Counted from the first letter of the stretch, positions 34,661-46,000 are shown. The stretch is 64,000 nt of DNA from Chitinophagaceae bacterium (GCA_019638615.1 JAHBTL010000020.1:53415-117414); one strand, 5' to 3'. The notes: generated from the letters alone by a model not told the origin. Program-made: numbers and translations.

Positions 34661-35821
34661 ATGATAAAGATCGTCTTACTGCTTGATTTCAGTGAAGAGT
34701 ATCACAAAAAATTATTAAGCGGTATTGTACGATATTCAAGAGAATTTGGTCCCTGGACATTTTTCCGTATGCCCATCTATTACCGGGAAACCTTAGGTAT
34801 TGATGGCATCCTGCAATGGGCAAAAGACTGGGGCGCAAAGGGATTGATAGGGCAACTGCACGGCAACTCGGAAATATGGAAATTTACCAATGCAAAGATC
34901 TCCGTGATAGCGCAGGATTTTGATGAGCCGTTCAAAGGAGTTCCCAATATTACCGGCGCATATCATGAGACCGGCAGAATGGGCGCTAAATATTTTCTCA
35001 AAAAAGGGTTTAAGAACTTTGCCTTTTATGGGTTCAAAGATATTGTCTGGTCGCGGGAACGGGCAAAAGGTTTTGAGCAGGAAGTAAAAGAAGCCGGCTA
35101 TACCGTTCATTATTTTGAGCAGAAAAGGAACCGCTCTGCAGACCTGTGGTACTACAAACCTTCTGCGTTGAGTAAATGGCTGAAAACACTGCCCAAGCCT
35201 GTAGCGCTGATGACCTGTGATGATAACCAGAGCCTGCACATTACCCAGGCAAGCAAACACATCGGTATCCGTATTCCGGAAGAGATAGCTGTACTGGGAG
35301 TGGATAATGATGAAAACATTTGCTTTTTATCAGACCCTCCCTTATCAAGCATAGCGGTAGACGTGGAAAGAGGAGGTTATGAAGCAGCAGGTGTAATGCA
35401 ACAAATGATAGCAGGACGTAAAAAAAAGTTCGGTGATATAGTAATAAAGCCTACTCATGTGGTTACAAGAGCGTCAACCGATATCTATTCAAGCAATGAT
35501 ATGGAAATAGTAGGCGCTTTAAAATATATTCATACCAATATAGATAAGAACCTGAAAGTATACAATGTGCTGAAACAGGTGCCGTTGTCGAGAAGGGTGC
35601 TGGAAAAACGTTTTATTGATATTACAGGGGTTCCCGTTTATAAATATATCTATAACCTGCGCATAGAAAAGTTCACGGAAAAGCTGCTGCGAACCGACAT
35701 GACGATCACGGAAATATGTTATGAGCTGGGTTTGAATGATGCCAAAAATATCACCCGCCTGTTTAAGCAGGTCAAAGGATTAACCCCTTTGGAGTACAGG
35801 AAAAAGTATTCTATAAAATAA
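34661..35821 (+). CDS. XylR-type regulator: LacI-like sugar sensor fused to AraC HTH
   Basis: A 386-residue regulator. Residues 1-275 form a periplasmic-binding-protein-like sensor (KIVLLLDFSEEYHKKLLSGIVRYSREFGPWTFFR; AVLGVDNDENICFLSDPPLSSIAVD). Residues about 285-386 are an AraC double HTH (VPLSRRVLEKRFIDITG; MTITEICYELGLNDAKNITRLFKQVKGLTPLEYRKKY). XylR of E. coli has the same plan and activates xylose genes. The gene lies 244 bp upstream of susC3 in the same direction, so it likely controls it in response to a sugar. Whether it or the AraC protein at 6254 binds the shared 19-bp motif is open. Confidence 0.92.
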   Translation: MIKIVLLLDFSEEYHKKLLSGIVRYSREFGPWTFFRMPIYYRETLGIDGILQWAKDWGAKGLIGQLHGNSEIWKFTNAKISVIAQDFDEPFKGVPNITGAYHETGRMGAKYFLKKGFKNFAFYGFKDIVWSRERAKGFEQEVKEAGYTVHYFEQKRNRSADLWYYKPSALSKWLKTLPKPVALMTCDDNQSLHITQASKHIGIRIPEEIAVLGVDNDENICFLSDPPLSSIAVDVERGGYEAAGVMQQMIAGRKKKFGDIVIKPTHVVTRASTDIYSSNDMEIVGALKYIHTNIDKNLKVYNVLKQVPLSRRVLEKRFIDITGVPVYKYIYNLRIEKFTEKLLRTDMTITEICYELGLNDAKNITRLFKQVKGLTPLEYRKKYSIK

Positions 35822-35924
35822 AAGATATTGCATATCCTTTCATGGAGAAATTGCATAAGACCTGTTCGCTGCAAATTAAATCTACGATAGTGTAATTCTC
35901 CTGTTTATGGAACAGCCTCCAACT

Positions 35925-35943
35925 ACAAAATAGGATAGTAATT
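35925..35943 (+). promoter_or_regulatory. Regulon motif at the susC3 promoter
   Basis: ACAAAATAGGATAGTAATT, 18/19 identical to the strongest susC1 copy and in the same orientation relative to the gene. It ends exactly 37 nt before the -7 box at 35981. Confidence 0.65.
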
Positions 35944-35980
35944 AGTTGAAATCGTGTAAACACTACACTCTGTTGAATGT

Positions 35981-35988
35981 TATTTTTG
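35981..35988 (+). promoter_or_regulatory. susC3 promoter -7 box
   Basis: TATTTTTG, a perfect TAnnTTTG, with no -33 TTTG at the usual place. It implies a leader of roughly 70 nt before the ATG at 36066 and rules out the upstream TTG (35997) as a likely start. Confidence 0.65.
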
Positions 35989-36065
35989 GCTAAGGGTTGG
36001 TCTCTAATATTGTATCCCTGCTGATAAGTCATCGCTATTTCAGTCATACCAAAATTAGCAAAGCT

Positions 36066-39000
36066 ATGCACAAGCTAAAGTTTCTGTTAACATGTTTGCT
36101 GTCTGTATTTTCGCTCTCTGCCGTGTTGGCCCAAAACAGGGTCATTACAGGAAAAGTTACGGGCGCCACCGGTAAATCTGAAATTGCAGGCGCCACTGTA
36201 AGTATAAAGGGCTCCTCGCAGGCTACCACTACTTCTTCTAACGGCAATTTTTCTATCCAGGCTCCCCAGGGAAGTGTAACCCTGATCGTATCTTCCGTAG
36301 GTTTTCAAAGCAGGGAAGTAACCGTTGAAGGTACTGACAATGCGATAAACATTGAGCTGCAGGAAGACAACAAGCAGTTAAGTGAGGTGGTTGTAACAGC
36401 CTTGGGTATTACCAGGCAGGCCAAATCGCTTGTGTATGCCGCGCAAACTGTTGCACCCTCCGAATTAACAGGGGTAAGAGACCCGAACAATGTAATGAAT
36501 TCACTACAGGGCAAAGTAGCGAACGCGCTCATCACCCAGGGCTCAGGCGGCCCCGGCAGCGGTGCCAGAATTGTATTGCGGGGTAACCGTTCTATTCAGC
36601 GCAGCAACAATGCGCTTATTGTTGTAGATGGTGTACCTATTATTAATGGAACGAACGGCACGGTAGGCAGTGATTTCGGAGGCGTGCAGGGTTCCGATGG
36701 CGCATCCAACATCAATCCTGACGACATAGAATCCATGACGGTTTTACGCGGCGCTTCTGCTGCGGCTTTATATGGCAGCGAAGCAGGGAACGGCGTCATA
36801 GTCATCACTACTAAAAAAGGGGCAAAAGACCGGTTATCCGTAAACGTTAATTCAGGCTTCGCAACAGAAAATGTATTTGCATTACCCAAAGTACAAAATG
36901 TATACGGACAGGGCAATGGTGGAAACCTGAACGGAAATGTGGGTGAAAGCTGGGGGGTAAAAATGACAGGACAAAGTTTCACCAACCACCTGGGCGAAGA
37001 AGGCAGCTACAGCGCCCAACCTAATAATATCAAAGATTTTTTCCGGACAGGAACCAGTTTAAATAATTCTATCGGGCTGTCATCCGGCAGCGAAAAAATG
37101 CAGACTTATCTTTCTTATACCAATAACAACACGAAGGGCATTTTAGAGAAGAATGACCTGATGAGACATACCATCAACCTTCGCCTTACCAACCAGTTCG
37201 GAAAACGTTTTTCCACCGACGCAAAAGTGACTTATATCCGGCAATCCATTGACAACAAGCCCCGGGCAGGCGAACAAAACTCACCGGTTATCAATATTTA
37301 CCAAATCCCAAGGAATGTAAGCATTGCAACGGCTCAGAATTTTGAAACCATCAATAACGTCGGCATTCCGGAGGCGGTACGATGGCCTTCCACACTCAGC
37401 TCAATATATCAAAACCCATACTGGCTCATTAACAGGACCGCGATCAATGAAAACAGGGACAGGCTGACGGGCTTTATTACCGCCAAATTAAAAATTACAG
37501 ATTGGCTGAGCCTGCAGGGAAGAGCCAACCTGGATAAAGTATTTGACCACACCGAAACCATCTATTCGCAGGGAACACTTCTATGGGCAAGGCAAGTGGG
37601 GGGATACTACGCCAATAACGATATGGTGACCACCAAACAATGGTATGATGTAATGCTGGAGGGCAACAACAATATTACAAGTGATCTTAAAATTGATTAC
37701 AGGGCAGGCGCCATATTCCAGGATAATAAATATACCGCGCTGTCTGCCGTAGCCAGCGGCTTAAATGTAACCAACAAATTCAGCCTGAACTTTGCCACCA
37801 ATCCTGCAATAAACTCTACCTCCATACAAACACAGATACAATCCGTTTTCGGCCAGGTAAATTTTTCATTTAAGAATGCATTGTTTGTAGACGCGAGCAT
37901 TCGTAATGACTGGGATTCGAGACTTGGACCTCCGCACAGCTATTCCTATCCGTCCATCGGAGCCTCGGCAGTATTATCAGATCTTATCAGCCTGCCCGAA
38001 GCTATCTCCTTCCTGAAGCTGAGTGCCAACTATGCCTCTGTGGGAAATGGAGGTCAGCCACAGTTGCTGAATGCAACTTACAGTTATTCGCAGGGTTCCG
38101 GGAACGGGTTTTTACACAGGGGAACAACCCTGCCGTTTCCTGATTTAAAACCCGAAATAGTAAGGAACATTGAAGCCGGTTTAGAAGCAAGATTTGCAGC
38201 CAACCGGATAGGATTTACGTTTACTTACTACAAAAGCAACTCCCACAATCAATTGCTTGAGTTAAGCATGCCGGCGGCAACCGGGTATACCAGCAAGTAC
38301 ATCAATGCAGGGAATATACAGAACCAGGGAATAGAGCTGGTAGTGAATGGAACCCCAATTCAAAACAAAAATTTTACCTGGGAAGTTACCTTTAACCTGG
38401 GCATGAACCGGAACAAGATCAAAAGCCTTGACCAGGATGTTTCCGCAGTATATCTTTCCGGAGAAGGACGGTCGGGCACACCGATCGTGAAGGTAGGTGG
38501 AAGCTACGGAGACCTGCTGGCCTATCAATGGGAAAGAAATGACAAAGGGCAGTTTGTATTGCTGCCCAACGGAAGGCCGCTTACAACTGACATAACCGTT
38601 GGGGAACAGGGCTATGTCGGTAATTTCAATCCCAAAGCTACCCTTGGTTTTACAAATACTTTTGAGTACAAAAGATTGTTTGCAAAAATATTGCTGGATG
38701 GCAGGTCCGGTGGTGTAATTATTTCGGGTACGGAAATGAATCTTGCTTTCAGCGGCATTACCGAAGCCACCGCACAATACAGGGATGATGAATCATGGAA
38801 CCTTGGTGGAGTAGATGCAGACGGGAACGCTGTAAGCGCAAAAATCAACGCACAGCAATTCTGGCAAACGGCCTCCGGCAAACGCTATGGAGTAGGTGAA
38901 TTTTTTACGTACGACGCGACCAACTTCAGGATCAGGGAACTTTCTTTTGGTTACAATATTCCCGTAAGTGCAAAAATGTTTATCAAAAATGCAAAACTAT

Positions 39001-39188
39001 CATTCGTAGCAAGAAACCTTGCATGGATATATCGCGGAAAATCTACGCTTGATATACCCGGATTAGGCAAACGTACCATGTGGTTCGACCCGGATATGAG
39101 CTTAGGCAATTCAAACTTCCAGGGTATTGAGTATGGCACACTGCCCTCTACCCGTACATTAGGATTTAACCTAACCCTTAATTTCTAA
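36066..39188 (+). CDS. SusC/RagA family TonB-dependent transporter (susC3)
   Basis: Taking the ATG at 36066 gives 1040 residues with a clean signal peptide (MHKLKFLLTCLLSVFSLSAV, cleavage after LAQ at about 23); the frame extends upstream only through a weak TTG. A carboxypeptidase-regulatory-like domain (25-105) precedes SEVVVTALGITRQAKSLVYA, a variant TonB-box/plug entry, and the plug ends ITTKKGAKD. The barrel closes LGFNLTLNF. Plug and barrel differ from susC1, susC2 and susC4, so it belongs to another SusC subfamily, matching its SusD-like_2-type partner. Confidence 0.96.
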   Translation: MHKLKFLLTCLLSVFSLSAVLAQNRVITGKVTGATGKSEIAGATVSIKGSSQATTTSSNGNFSIQAPQGSVTLIVSSVGFQSREVTVEGTDNAINIELQEDNKQLSEVVVTALGITRQAKSLVYAAQTVAPSELTGVRDPNNVMNSLQGKVANALITQGSGGPGSGARIVLRGNRSIQRSNNALIVVDGVPIINGTNGTVGSDFGGVQGSDGASNINPDDIESMTVLRGASAAALYGSEAGNGVIVITTKKGAKDRLSVNVNSGFATENVFALPKVQNVYGQGNGGNLNGNVGESWGVKMTGQSFTNHLGEEGSYSAQPNNIKDFFRTGTSLNNSIGLSSGSEKMQTYLSYTNNNTKGILEKNDLMRHTINLRLTNQFGKRFSTDAKVTYIRQSIDNKPRAGEQNSPVINIYQIPRNVSIATAQNFETINNVGIPEAVRWPSTLSSIYQNPYWLINRTAINENRDRLTGFITAKLKITDWLSLQGRANLDKVFDHTETIYSQGTLLWARQVGGYYANNDMVTTKQWYDVMLEGNNNITSDLKIDYRAGAIFQDNKYTALSAVASGLNVTNKFSLNFATNPAINSTSIQTQIQSVFGQVNFSFKNALFVDASIRNDWDSRLGPPHSYSYPSIGASAVLSDLISLPEAISFLKLSANYASVGNGGQPQLLNATYSYSQGSGNGFLHRGTTLPFPDLKPEIVRNIEAGLEARFAANRIGFTFTYYKSNSHNQLLELSMPAATGYTSKYINAGNIQNQGIELVVNGTPIQNKNFTWEVTFNLGMNRNKIKSLDQDVSAVYLSGEGRSGTPIVKVGGSYGDLLAYQWERNDKGQFVLLPNGRPLTTDITVGEQGYVGNFNPKATLGFTNTFEYKRLFAKILLDGRSGGVIISGTEMNLAFSGITEATAQYRDDESWNLGGVDADGNAVSAKINAQQFWQTASGKRYGVGEFFTYDATNFRIRELSFGYNIPVSAKMFIKNAKLSFVARNLAWIYRGKSTLDIPGLGKRTMWFDPDMSLGNSNFQGIEYGTLPSTRTLGFNLTLNF

Positions 39189-39205
39189 CTTCAAACTTGT
39201 TTACA

Positions 39206-40786
39206 ATGAAGCAAAAGATCAAACATTATATAACAGGTTACCGGAAAATTATTTTACCGGCAGCTATCATCCTGCTGATGACAACCTGCACCAAAAAATT
39301 TGAACAGATCAATACCGACCAGAATTCTATTCCTACCATTGGTCCCGCTGAAATTCCGTTCCTTTTTTCCAGTGCGCAATCCGCGTCTACCATCCAGTGG
39401 ATTTACCAGGATGCGCAAAACCTGCATGCTGACCAGTATGCCCAGTACTTTACCTGTACGGCTACTTCCTTTCCTACAGACAGGCTGGTAGTGAGGTTAG
39501 ACTGGCTGATCTCTTTTTACGAAGCCATTTACAATTATACTGTGCCGCAGCTTCAATCCATTTTTGAAGCCACCGATCCTGATTCGCCGGAATACGCTTT
39601 GGCCGATGTGATGTGGGTATTCGCCTTTCATAAGCTCACGGATTATTGGGGGCCCATACCTTACTTCAATGCCGGTGTTCCGGGCACTTCTGTTCCCTAC
39701 GATGCACAGGATAAAATTTACGATGACTTTTTTAAAAGGTTGAGTGCCGATGTTGCAGTTCTTAAAAATAATGCCAACGCCCGCCCGTACGGCAGCTTCG
39801 ACCTGATTTACGGGGGAGATGTAACCAAATGGATAAAATTTGCCAGTTCCCTTCGTCTGAGACTGGCCCTGCGTATCTCGAAAGTAGATCCTGCCCGTGC
39901 AAAAACAGAAGCAGAAGCGGCTTACGCGGATGGAGTAATGATATCGAGCCCGGATGATGACGCTTTGATTGAAAGAAGTACCAAAGGAGATGATGTGAAC
40001 GGACTTTCCATTATGTCTGACTGGAACGAATTTCGCATGAGCGCTTCCATGGAATCGGTATTGAAAGGATATGACGACCCCCGCATGAAAGAATACTTTT
40101 TACCGGCGGTTGCAACCGGAACGTATGAAGGGATCAGGAACGGACTTACTGTAACACAGATGGGCGAAACCATCAATGACAATGATAACAATTCGCATGT
40201 AGGCGCCCGCTGGTCTTCTCCTGATGCCGGTGGAATTGCGGATTTTTTAAGTACCCCCCAGAACGTAATGTCGACCGCGGAAGCATATTTCCTGCGCGCC
40301 GAAGGCGCCATGCTGGGCTGGAACATGGGCGGCACTGCAAAAGAATTGTACGAAGCCGGTATCAGCAATTCCATGAAACAATGGGGTGTCACAGATGAAA
40401 CCGTCATCAACAATTATATCAATAGTACGGCAACACCTGTAGCGCCCAACGACTACTTTAATTCACCACCTATGACAAATATCCCGGTAAAATTTGGGGC
40501 AACCGCGGATGTACAGGCGGAACAGATCGCCACACAAAAATGGCTGGCTATTTTCCCCGACGGAATGGAAGGCTGGGCAGACTACCGGAGAAGTCATATA
40601 CTGAAATTATACCCTGTTGTTAATTCCGACAACCCGGATATTCCCGATCCTACTACTAAATGGCTGAGAAGAATCCCGTTCCTGCTAACGGAAAGACAGG
40701 TAAATGGCGCAGAGGTAGAAAAGGCTGTAGAACTGCTGAATGGACCTGATAAGACAACTACGCCGCTATGGTGGGATAAAAACTAA
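39206..40786 (+). CDS. SusD-like lipoprotein, SusD-like_2 type (susD3)
   Basis: A 526-residue lipoprotein with acylation Cys28 (LLMTTCTKKFEQINTDQN). The start KFEQINTDQNSIPTIGPAEIPFLFSSAQSAS and the helices around DVMWVFAFHKLTDYWGPIPYFNAG are characteristic of the SusD-like_2 group that partners with variant SusC proteins. The C-terminus is RIPFLLTERQVNGAEVEKAVELL. The ATG at 39206 is preferred over the TTG at 39197. A strong terminator-like hairpin follows at 40838. Confidence 0.93.
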   Translation: MKQKIKHYITGYRKIILPAAIILLMTTCTKKFEQINTDQNSIPTIGPAEIPFLFSSAQSASTIQWIYQDAQNLHADQYAQYFTCTATSFPTDRLVVRLDWLISFYEAIYNYTVPQLQSIFEATDPDSPEYALADVMWVFAFHKLTDYWGPIPYFNAGVPGTSVPYDAQDKIYDDFFKRLSADVAVLKNNANARPYGSFDLIYGGDVTKWIKFASSLRLRLALRISKVDPARAKTEAEAAYADGVMISSPDDDALIERSTKGDDVNGLSIMSDWNEFRMSASMESVLKGYDDPRMKEYFLPAVATGTYEGIRNGLTVTQMGETINDNDNNSHVGARWSSPDAGGIADFLSTPQNVMSTAEAYFLRAEGAMLGWNMGGTAKELYEAGISNSMKQWGVTDETVINNYINSTATPVAPNDYFNSPPMTNIPVKFGATADVQAEQIATQKWLAIFPDGMEGWADYRRSHILKLYPVVNSDNPDIPDPTTKWLRRIPFLLTERQVNGAEVEKAVELLNGPDKTTTPLWWDKN

Positions 40787-40837
40787 CAAAAGAAGCAGCG
40801 TTATATAACATACGCACTTATCGGCAGGGCAAGGGGT

Positions 40838-40874
40838 AATAAGCAGGGAGAAAATTCTGTCTGCTTATTTTTTT
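40838..40874 (+). terminator. Rho-independent terminator after susD3
   Basis: AATAAGCAG (40838-40846) pairs with CTGCTTATT (40861-40869), followed directly by TTTTT. It closes the susCD3 transcript 52 bp after the stop codon. Confidence 0.75.
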
Positions 40875-41023
40875 GCAGCTCCTGGCGGCATACCTCATAA
40901 AAGTATAAGAAATACAACATTCAACCGGCCTATAAGTATACATGTTTTACACATACAGGATATTTATTTTTACTTTTAAGACGAACAGTATAGCTTTACG
41001 AATACCAAATTAACTTCATTAAC

Positions 41024-41620
41024 GTGCCTGCCGATCCCATATATAACGAGCTCCGTTTGCTGCAGCAACTCTCAGCAGGCAGCGAGGAGGCCCTGAAGTA
41101 TTTGTTCAACAGGTATTATGACAAGCTTTTCAGGTATGTTGCTGTTTTCATTAAGTCTGACCAGGTAGCAGAGGAACTGGTAATGGATGTATTTATGAAA
41201 ATATGGCTTGGCCGGGATATGGTGATACACATAGAGAATATGGATGCTTTTCTCTTCAGGGTGGCAAAGAATAAAGCCATTGATTTTTTACGGTCTGCCG
41301 CGCGAAACGACGGGTTGAAGCAATTGCTGTACGACAGGATTGACATGATAGCAAGCGAAAGATCTGACACGGCGCTTCTGGTACAGGAATATGAAGAAAA
41401 AATAAGGGAAGCCATCAACCTGCTTTCACCGCAACGCAAAAAAGTATACCTGGTCAGCAGGGAAGAAGAGCTTACTCATGATGAAATAGCCGAACGCTTC
41501 GGAATATCCCGGCATACAGTGAACAATCATATTGTGATGGCCCGGCAATTTATCCGCCACTACCTTGCCAGGAATATGGATATAGCGTTCCTGGTACTCC
41601 TGGGCACAAATTATTTTTAG
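41024..41620 (+). CDS. ECF RNA polymerase sigma-70 factor (FecI/RagA-system type)
   Basis: A 198-residue extracytoplasmic-function sigma factor, probably starting at GTG 41024. Region 2 is at about 25-90 (SEEALKYLFNRYYDKLFRYVAVFIKSDQVAEELVMDVFMKIW) and region 4 at about 130-185 (LSPQRKKVYLVSREEELTHDEIAERFGISRHTVNNHIVMARQFIR). It is followed by a FecR anti-sigma gene and a SusC with an STN domain, the full trans-envelope signalling set. It should activate susCD4 when the SusC4 receptor is loaded with its glycan. Confidence 0.95.
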   Translation: MPADPIYNELRLLQQLSAGSEEALKYLFNRYYDKLFRYVAVFIKSDQVAEELVMDVFMKIWLGRDMVIHIENMDAFLFRVAKNKAIDFLRSAARNDGLKQLLYDRIDMIASERSDTALLVQEYEEKIREAINLLSPQRKKVYLVSREEELTHDEIAERFGISRHTVNNHIVMARQFIRHYLARNMDIAFLVLLGTNYF

Positions 41621-41701
41621 TTTTTTTGTATCCTCATAGTTATCCTTCCTTTTTTTATCGTCTTTTCTGTAATGCTGAGGTAAACCAGGCATCACCCCAA
41701 T

Positions 41702-42931
41702 ATGAACAACGCAGAAAAGCAAGAATGGGAATACCTGCTACGAAAGTATATATCAGGCTCAATCAATAAAAATGAGCTGGACAGGCTATTGCAGTTGACA
41801 GAAGAAAACGGTGATGAAGGTTTTAATGATACGATGCTTTCATTGTGGAATGAAGCCGGAAGCGCTGAAAATAACCAGGGAAGCGCTGCCATGAGAAAAT
41901 TTGATTCCATAATGAAAGAGGCGGATATATACATTGGGAAAAAGAATGAACAGCAAAGAGGCAGATCCCGGAGAACCTGGTATATAGCTGCCACTATTTC
42001 AGGTATCATACTTGCAGCCTCCTTATTTTTCTATTATACCACCAAGGAAAAAACACCTTACAGTGATATCACAGCAAAAAATGAAGCGCCTTTAGATTTT
42101 TCCCCGGGCAGGTCCGGTGCCGTATTAAAACTGTCTGGTGGTGAAGAGATATTACTTGACAGCGCAGGAAATGGTTTATTGGCTGTGCAGGGTGAAACCA
42201 AAATAACAGGTACTGACGGACAGGTTCAGTACAGATCAACAAACGCCGATGCCGAAACACTCTACAATACCATATCAACACCAAGAGGCAGGCAATACAG
42301 GCTGGTGCTTTCCGATGGCACGAAAGTGTGGCTGAATGCCGCGTCTTCCATATATTACCCTGCGGCATTTGCAGGCAAAGAAAGACGGGTAAGCATAACC
42401 GGTGAGGTATACTTTGAGGTAGCCGCTTCGTTTATCCCTCACAGTAATACCAGGAAGCCCTTTATTGTTCAAATAGAATCTGCCGGCGGTAAAAAAGGAG
42501 AAGTGGAAGTGCTGGGCACACACTTTAACATTAATGCGTACGACAACGAGCCGGAAATAAGCGCGACCCTTACAGAAGGGTCCATAAAACTGACTGACCA
42601 CCGGCAGCGCTGGAAAAAATTGCAGCCCGGCCAGCAGGCAAAGCTGAGCAAATACGATGGTGACATACAGGTAGAAGATAACGTTGACACGGATGCGATA
42701 CTTGCATGGAAAAACGGGTTCTTTTCTTTCAATAATACCGATATGGCTACCCTTTTAAGGCAAATTGAAAGATGGTACGACATAGATATAGAATATTCGG
42801 GCGTATTGCCTGACCGGAAATTCGGCGGAAAGATATCCAGGGAGAATAATGTTTCCGAGATATTAAAAATTATGGAAGAAAGCAAGATGCGCTTTCGCCT
42901 TGAAAATAAAAAAATAATCATATTACCTTAA
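41702..42931 (+). CDS. FecR family anti-sigma factor
   Basis: A 409-residue single-pass inner-membrane protein. The cytoplasmic N-terminal part (1-95) would hold the sigma factor. One membrane segment lies at about 100-121 (WYIAATISGIILAASLFFYY). The periplasmic FecR domain (about 185-300) shows NTISTPRGRQYRLVLSDGTKVWLNAASSIYYPAAFAGKERRVSITGEVYFEV, and the C-terminal DUF4974-like domain ends FRLENKKIIIL. It sits 81 bp after the sigma gene. Release of the sigma factor is expected when the STN domain of SusC4 contacts the periplasmic part. Confidence 0.95.
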   Translation: MNNAEKQEWEYLLRKYISGSINKNELDRLLQLTEENGDEGFNDTMLSLWNEAGSAENNQGSAAMRKFDSIMKEADIYIGKKNEQQRGRSRRTWYIAATISGIILAASLFFYYTTKEKTPYSDITAKNEAPLDFSPGRSGAVLKLSGGEEILLDSAGNGLLAVQGETKITGTDGQVQYRSTNADAETLYNTISTPRGRQYRLVLSDGTKVWLNAASSIYYPAAFAGKERRVSITGEVYFEVAASFIPHSNTRKPFIVQIESAGGKKGEVEVLGTHFNINAYDNEPEISATLTEGSIKLTDHRQRWKKLQPGQQAKLSKYDGDIQVEDNVDTDAILAWKNGFFSFNNTDMATLLRQIERWYDIDIEYSGVLPDRKFGGKISRENNVSEILKIMEESKMRFRLENKKIIILP

Positions 42932-42979
42932 AATATATAAAAGGAAATAATTAAAAAAGCTGGATAGAGATCAAACAAT

Positions 42980-43011
42980 AAACCGCTCCGGGGTGAGAGC
43001 CAGAGCGGTTT
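42980..43011. repeat. Hairpin between fecR and susC4
   Basis: AAACCGCTC (42980-42988) pairs with GAGCGGTTT (43003-43011) over a 14-nt loop. There is no T-run, so it may act as a weak terminator or processing site that separates the regulator and transporter transcripts. Confidence 0.5.
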
Positions 43012-43087
43012 CGCAAACATGCGGCTTTGGGACTATCCATATTTGTTGGCACAAACCAGATTGTAAACCCAAAAACTGAACAAAACT

Positions 43088-46000
43088 ATGCAAAAAACGA
43101 TTTGCAGGGTCAGGGATTTTACCCTAAAAAACCTGCTCAAAACACTGCTTATTATGAAATTTCTTTCCTTTTTTTTATTAATTGCCGGTTTACAGCTAAG
43201 CGCCCGTGGGTTTTCCCAGAATGTGACGCTTGCTGAAAAGAACATTTCGCTGGTTAAGCTGTTTCATGCTATTGAAAGGCAAACCGGTTACTCTTTTTTT
43301 TACGATGAATCCTGGCTGAAAAAGTCTGAGCCGGTGACCATATCCGTAAAAGATGTATCACTGGAAAAAGCGCTGGAAGCCTGTTTTGAAAACCAGCCGC
43401 TTACTTATTCAATCATTGGCAAAACCATCGTGATCAAATTAAAGGAGAAAACGGTTGCCGGGGCTGTGCCGGATGTAACAGCAGCACCTGCAGCGCAACC
43501 CATTAAAGGGGTGGTCACGGGAGAGGAAGGTCAGGCATTGTCCGGCGTATCCGTTGTAGTAGAAGGAACAAAAAAAGGCACGACAACGGATGAATCGGGC
43601 AATTTTACTATTGATGCCAACCCCGGCGATGTGCTGGTGTTCTCTATGGTAGGCTATAAAACAACCAGGCATAAAACAGGTACTTCAGCAACAATCAATA
43701 TTAAGCTGGAAGTTGAAACAGCCGAAATGACGGATGTAGTAGTGGTTGGGTATGGTACACAAAAGAGAGCTGATTTAACAGGCGCTGTGTCAGTAGTTTC
43801 TTCAAAGCAATTTGACAAGACGCCCCAGTATGACGCCCTTTCGGCGTTGCAGGGAAAGGTTGCGGGGCTTCAGATTGTTTCCAATTCAGGTTTGCCGGGA
43901 GAAAGCAAGGATATCCAGATAAGAGGGATTCAATCATTAGCGGCATCTACAAGTCCGCTGTATGTAGTTGACGGCACGATCAGCGATAATATAACCAACG
44001 TAAGCCCCTCTGATATTGCTGACATTACTGTTTTAAAAGACGCCGCATCGGCATCCATTTATGGTGCAAGATCTGCCAACGGCGTTATTTTGATCACTAC
44101 AAAAAGAGGAAGCAGGAGCAGCGCGCCGGTGGTATCTTTTCATACCTACCAGGGAATGCAAACCGAAAGCAATTTAAAATTGAAACTGCTTGATGCGACT
44201 CAATATGTTGAACTGGACAAGGAGGCTTATGAAAACGCAGGCTATCTGAATCAATCTCCTTATTGGGATTTTGTAAACGACCAGCCGTCAGACATTATAC
44301 TTAATCAGTATGCCGGTGTTAATACAAACTGGCTTAAGATAATAAGAAGAACCGGGGGTATACAGAATTATGAATTGTCTGTGCGAGGAGGCAATGATAA
44401 ATCCACTTTCTATACGGCTGTCAATTACTTCAAGGAAAAAGGCCGTACCATTGCAAGCTCTGCGGATCGTTTTAATGTCCGGCTTAATTCAGACCATAAA
44501 ATAAACCGGTTCCTGGAATTTGGCAACAACCTGAATTTATATACTACAGGCTCGCAGGGCATATCATCATCACAGGCAGGCTTAGACGCATATCAGTCTG
44601 CCGTGATGCAAAGTCCGTTAACCAGGCCTTATGAAGCTGATGGAAGCTATGGATATGTAAGAGAGCCTGACCTGGAAGGGCGTACCATGCCGCCGCATAT
44701 CCTGGCTAACGAGTTTGTAAACGAAGGAAGGTCTTACGGCGCTTCAGGTAACGTATTTTTTAAGCTGCATATCCTTCCCGGGTTAACTTTCACACCGCGC
44801 CTTAGCGGGGATTATAGCGATAACATCGGTAAAACATTTGTGCCGGCTATTGTTTTAAGGAACATCGAAGGAAACGTAAAAAACTCGGTAGGCCGGTATG
44901 ATGGCTCTAACTGGCACTGGATAGCCGATTTTCTTTTAAATTATGACAGGACTTTTAATGGGGTGCACAATGTTTCCGCTTTAGCAGGCTATTCGCAGGA
45001 AGAGAACATATATGAAGATTTGCAGGGCTCGCGCCAGGGAACGCCCAACAATAACATTCAATACCTGAACGCAGGGGAAGTTGCAGGGGCAAGCAATGCC
45101 GGTGGCTACAGCGACTGGGCATTTATCTCTCAGTTTGGAAGATTAAACTATAACTACAATGAAAAATACCTTGTGCAGGTATCTATCCGCAGAGATGGAT
45201 CATCCAGGTTTGTGGACGAAAACAGGTATGGTATTTTTCCATCTTACGCGCTCGGCTGGAAAATATCCAAAGAGAATTTTTTCAAAAGACTGACCCCTGT
45301 TATCAATGATTTTAAAATAAGAGCCAGCATTGGTACACTGGGAAATGCCAATGTAGGCAACTACCCGGCTTATGCTTCTTTAACACCCATGACTTACGTG
45401 CTCAATGATGCTATCACATCTGTATACACTTTAGCGCAGTTTGCCAACAAAAGCATTACATGGGAAACAACGAAAAAGAAAAATTTTGGAATTGACATCT
45501 CTATGTTTAAGTCAAGCCTGACTTTAAGTGCAGACTACTATATATCCAACACAACGGATCTGTTGTTTTCACAACCGCTGCCCATCAGCTCCGGAAATTA
45601 TGCTAACTACGAAACATATAACCCGACTATCAATGGCGGCGAGATCCGGAACAGGGGCTTCGAATTTACATTGGGCTACCAGCAGGTAAAGAAAGATTTC
45701 TCGTATGGACTGACGGCGAATTTTGCAGCCAACCGTGGTAAAGTGATTGATTTGAACGGCGAGGATTTCGGTGATGCTTCAGGCATCGTCGTGGGCCAGC
45801 CAATGTATTCTTTTTACGGGTATAAAAGCTTAGGCGTAATCAAAGACCAGGCTACATTGGACAATTACCCCCAGAAAGACGGCTCCACGCTGGGTGATCT
45901 TTGGATAGCCGATATAAACGGCTATGATAACGATGGAAAATTAACAGGTACGCCCGATGGTGTGGTGGATGATGCCGATCGTACTTTTATTGGCAAGCCC

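Noticed and set aside
35997-36065. N-terminal extension of susC3 from a TTG
   Set aside because: The -7 box lies just upstream (35981-35988), so this TTG is near the transcription start, and the extension has no signal peptide; the ATG at 36066 starts a clean one.
43439-43946. Antisense ORFs within susC4 and similar long antisense frames in other SusC/SusD genes
   Set aside because: These are shadow frames of strongly coding genes, with no independent start signals or family marks.
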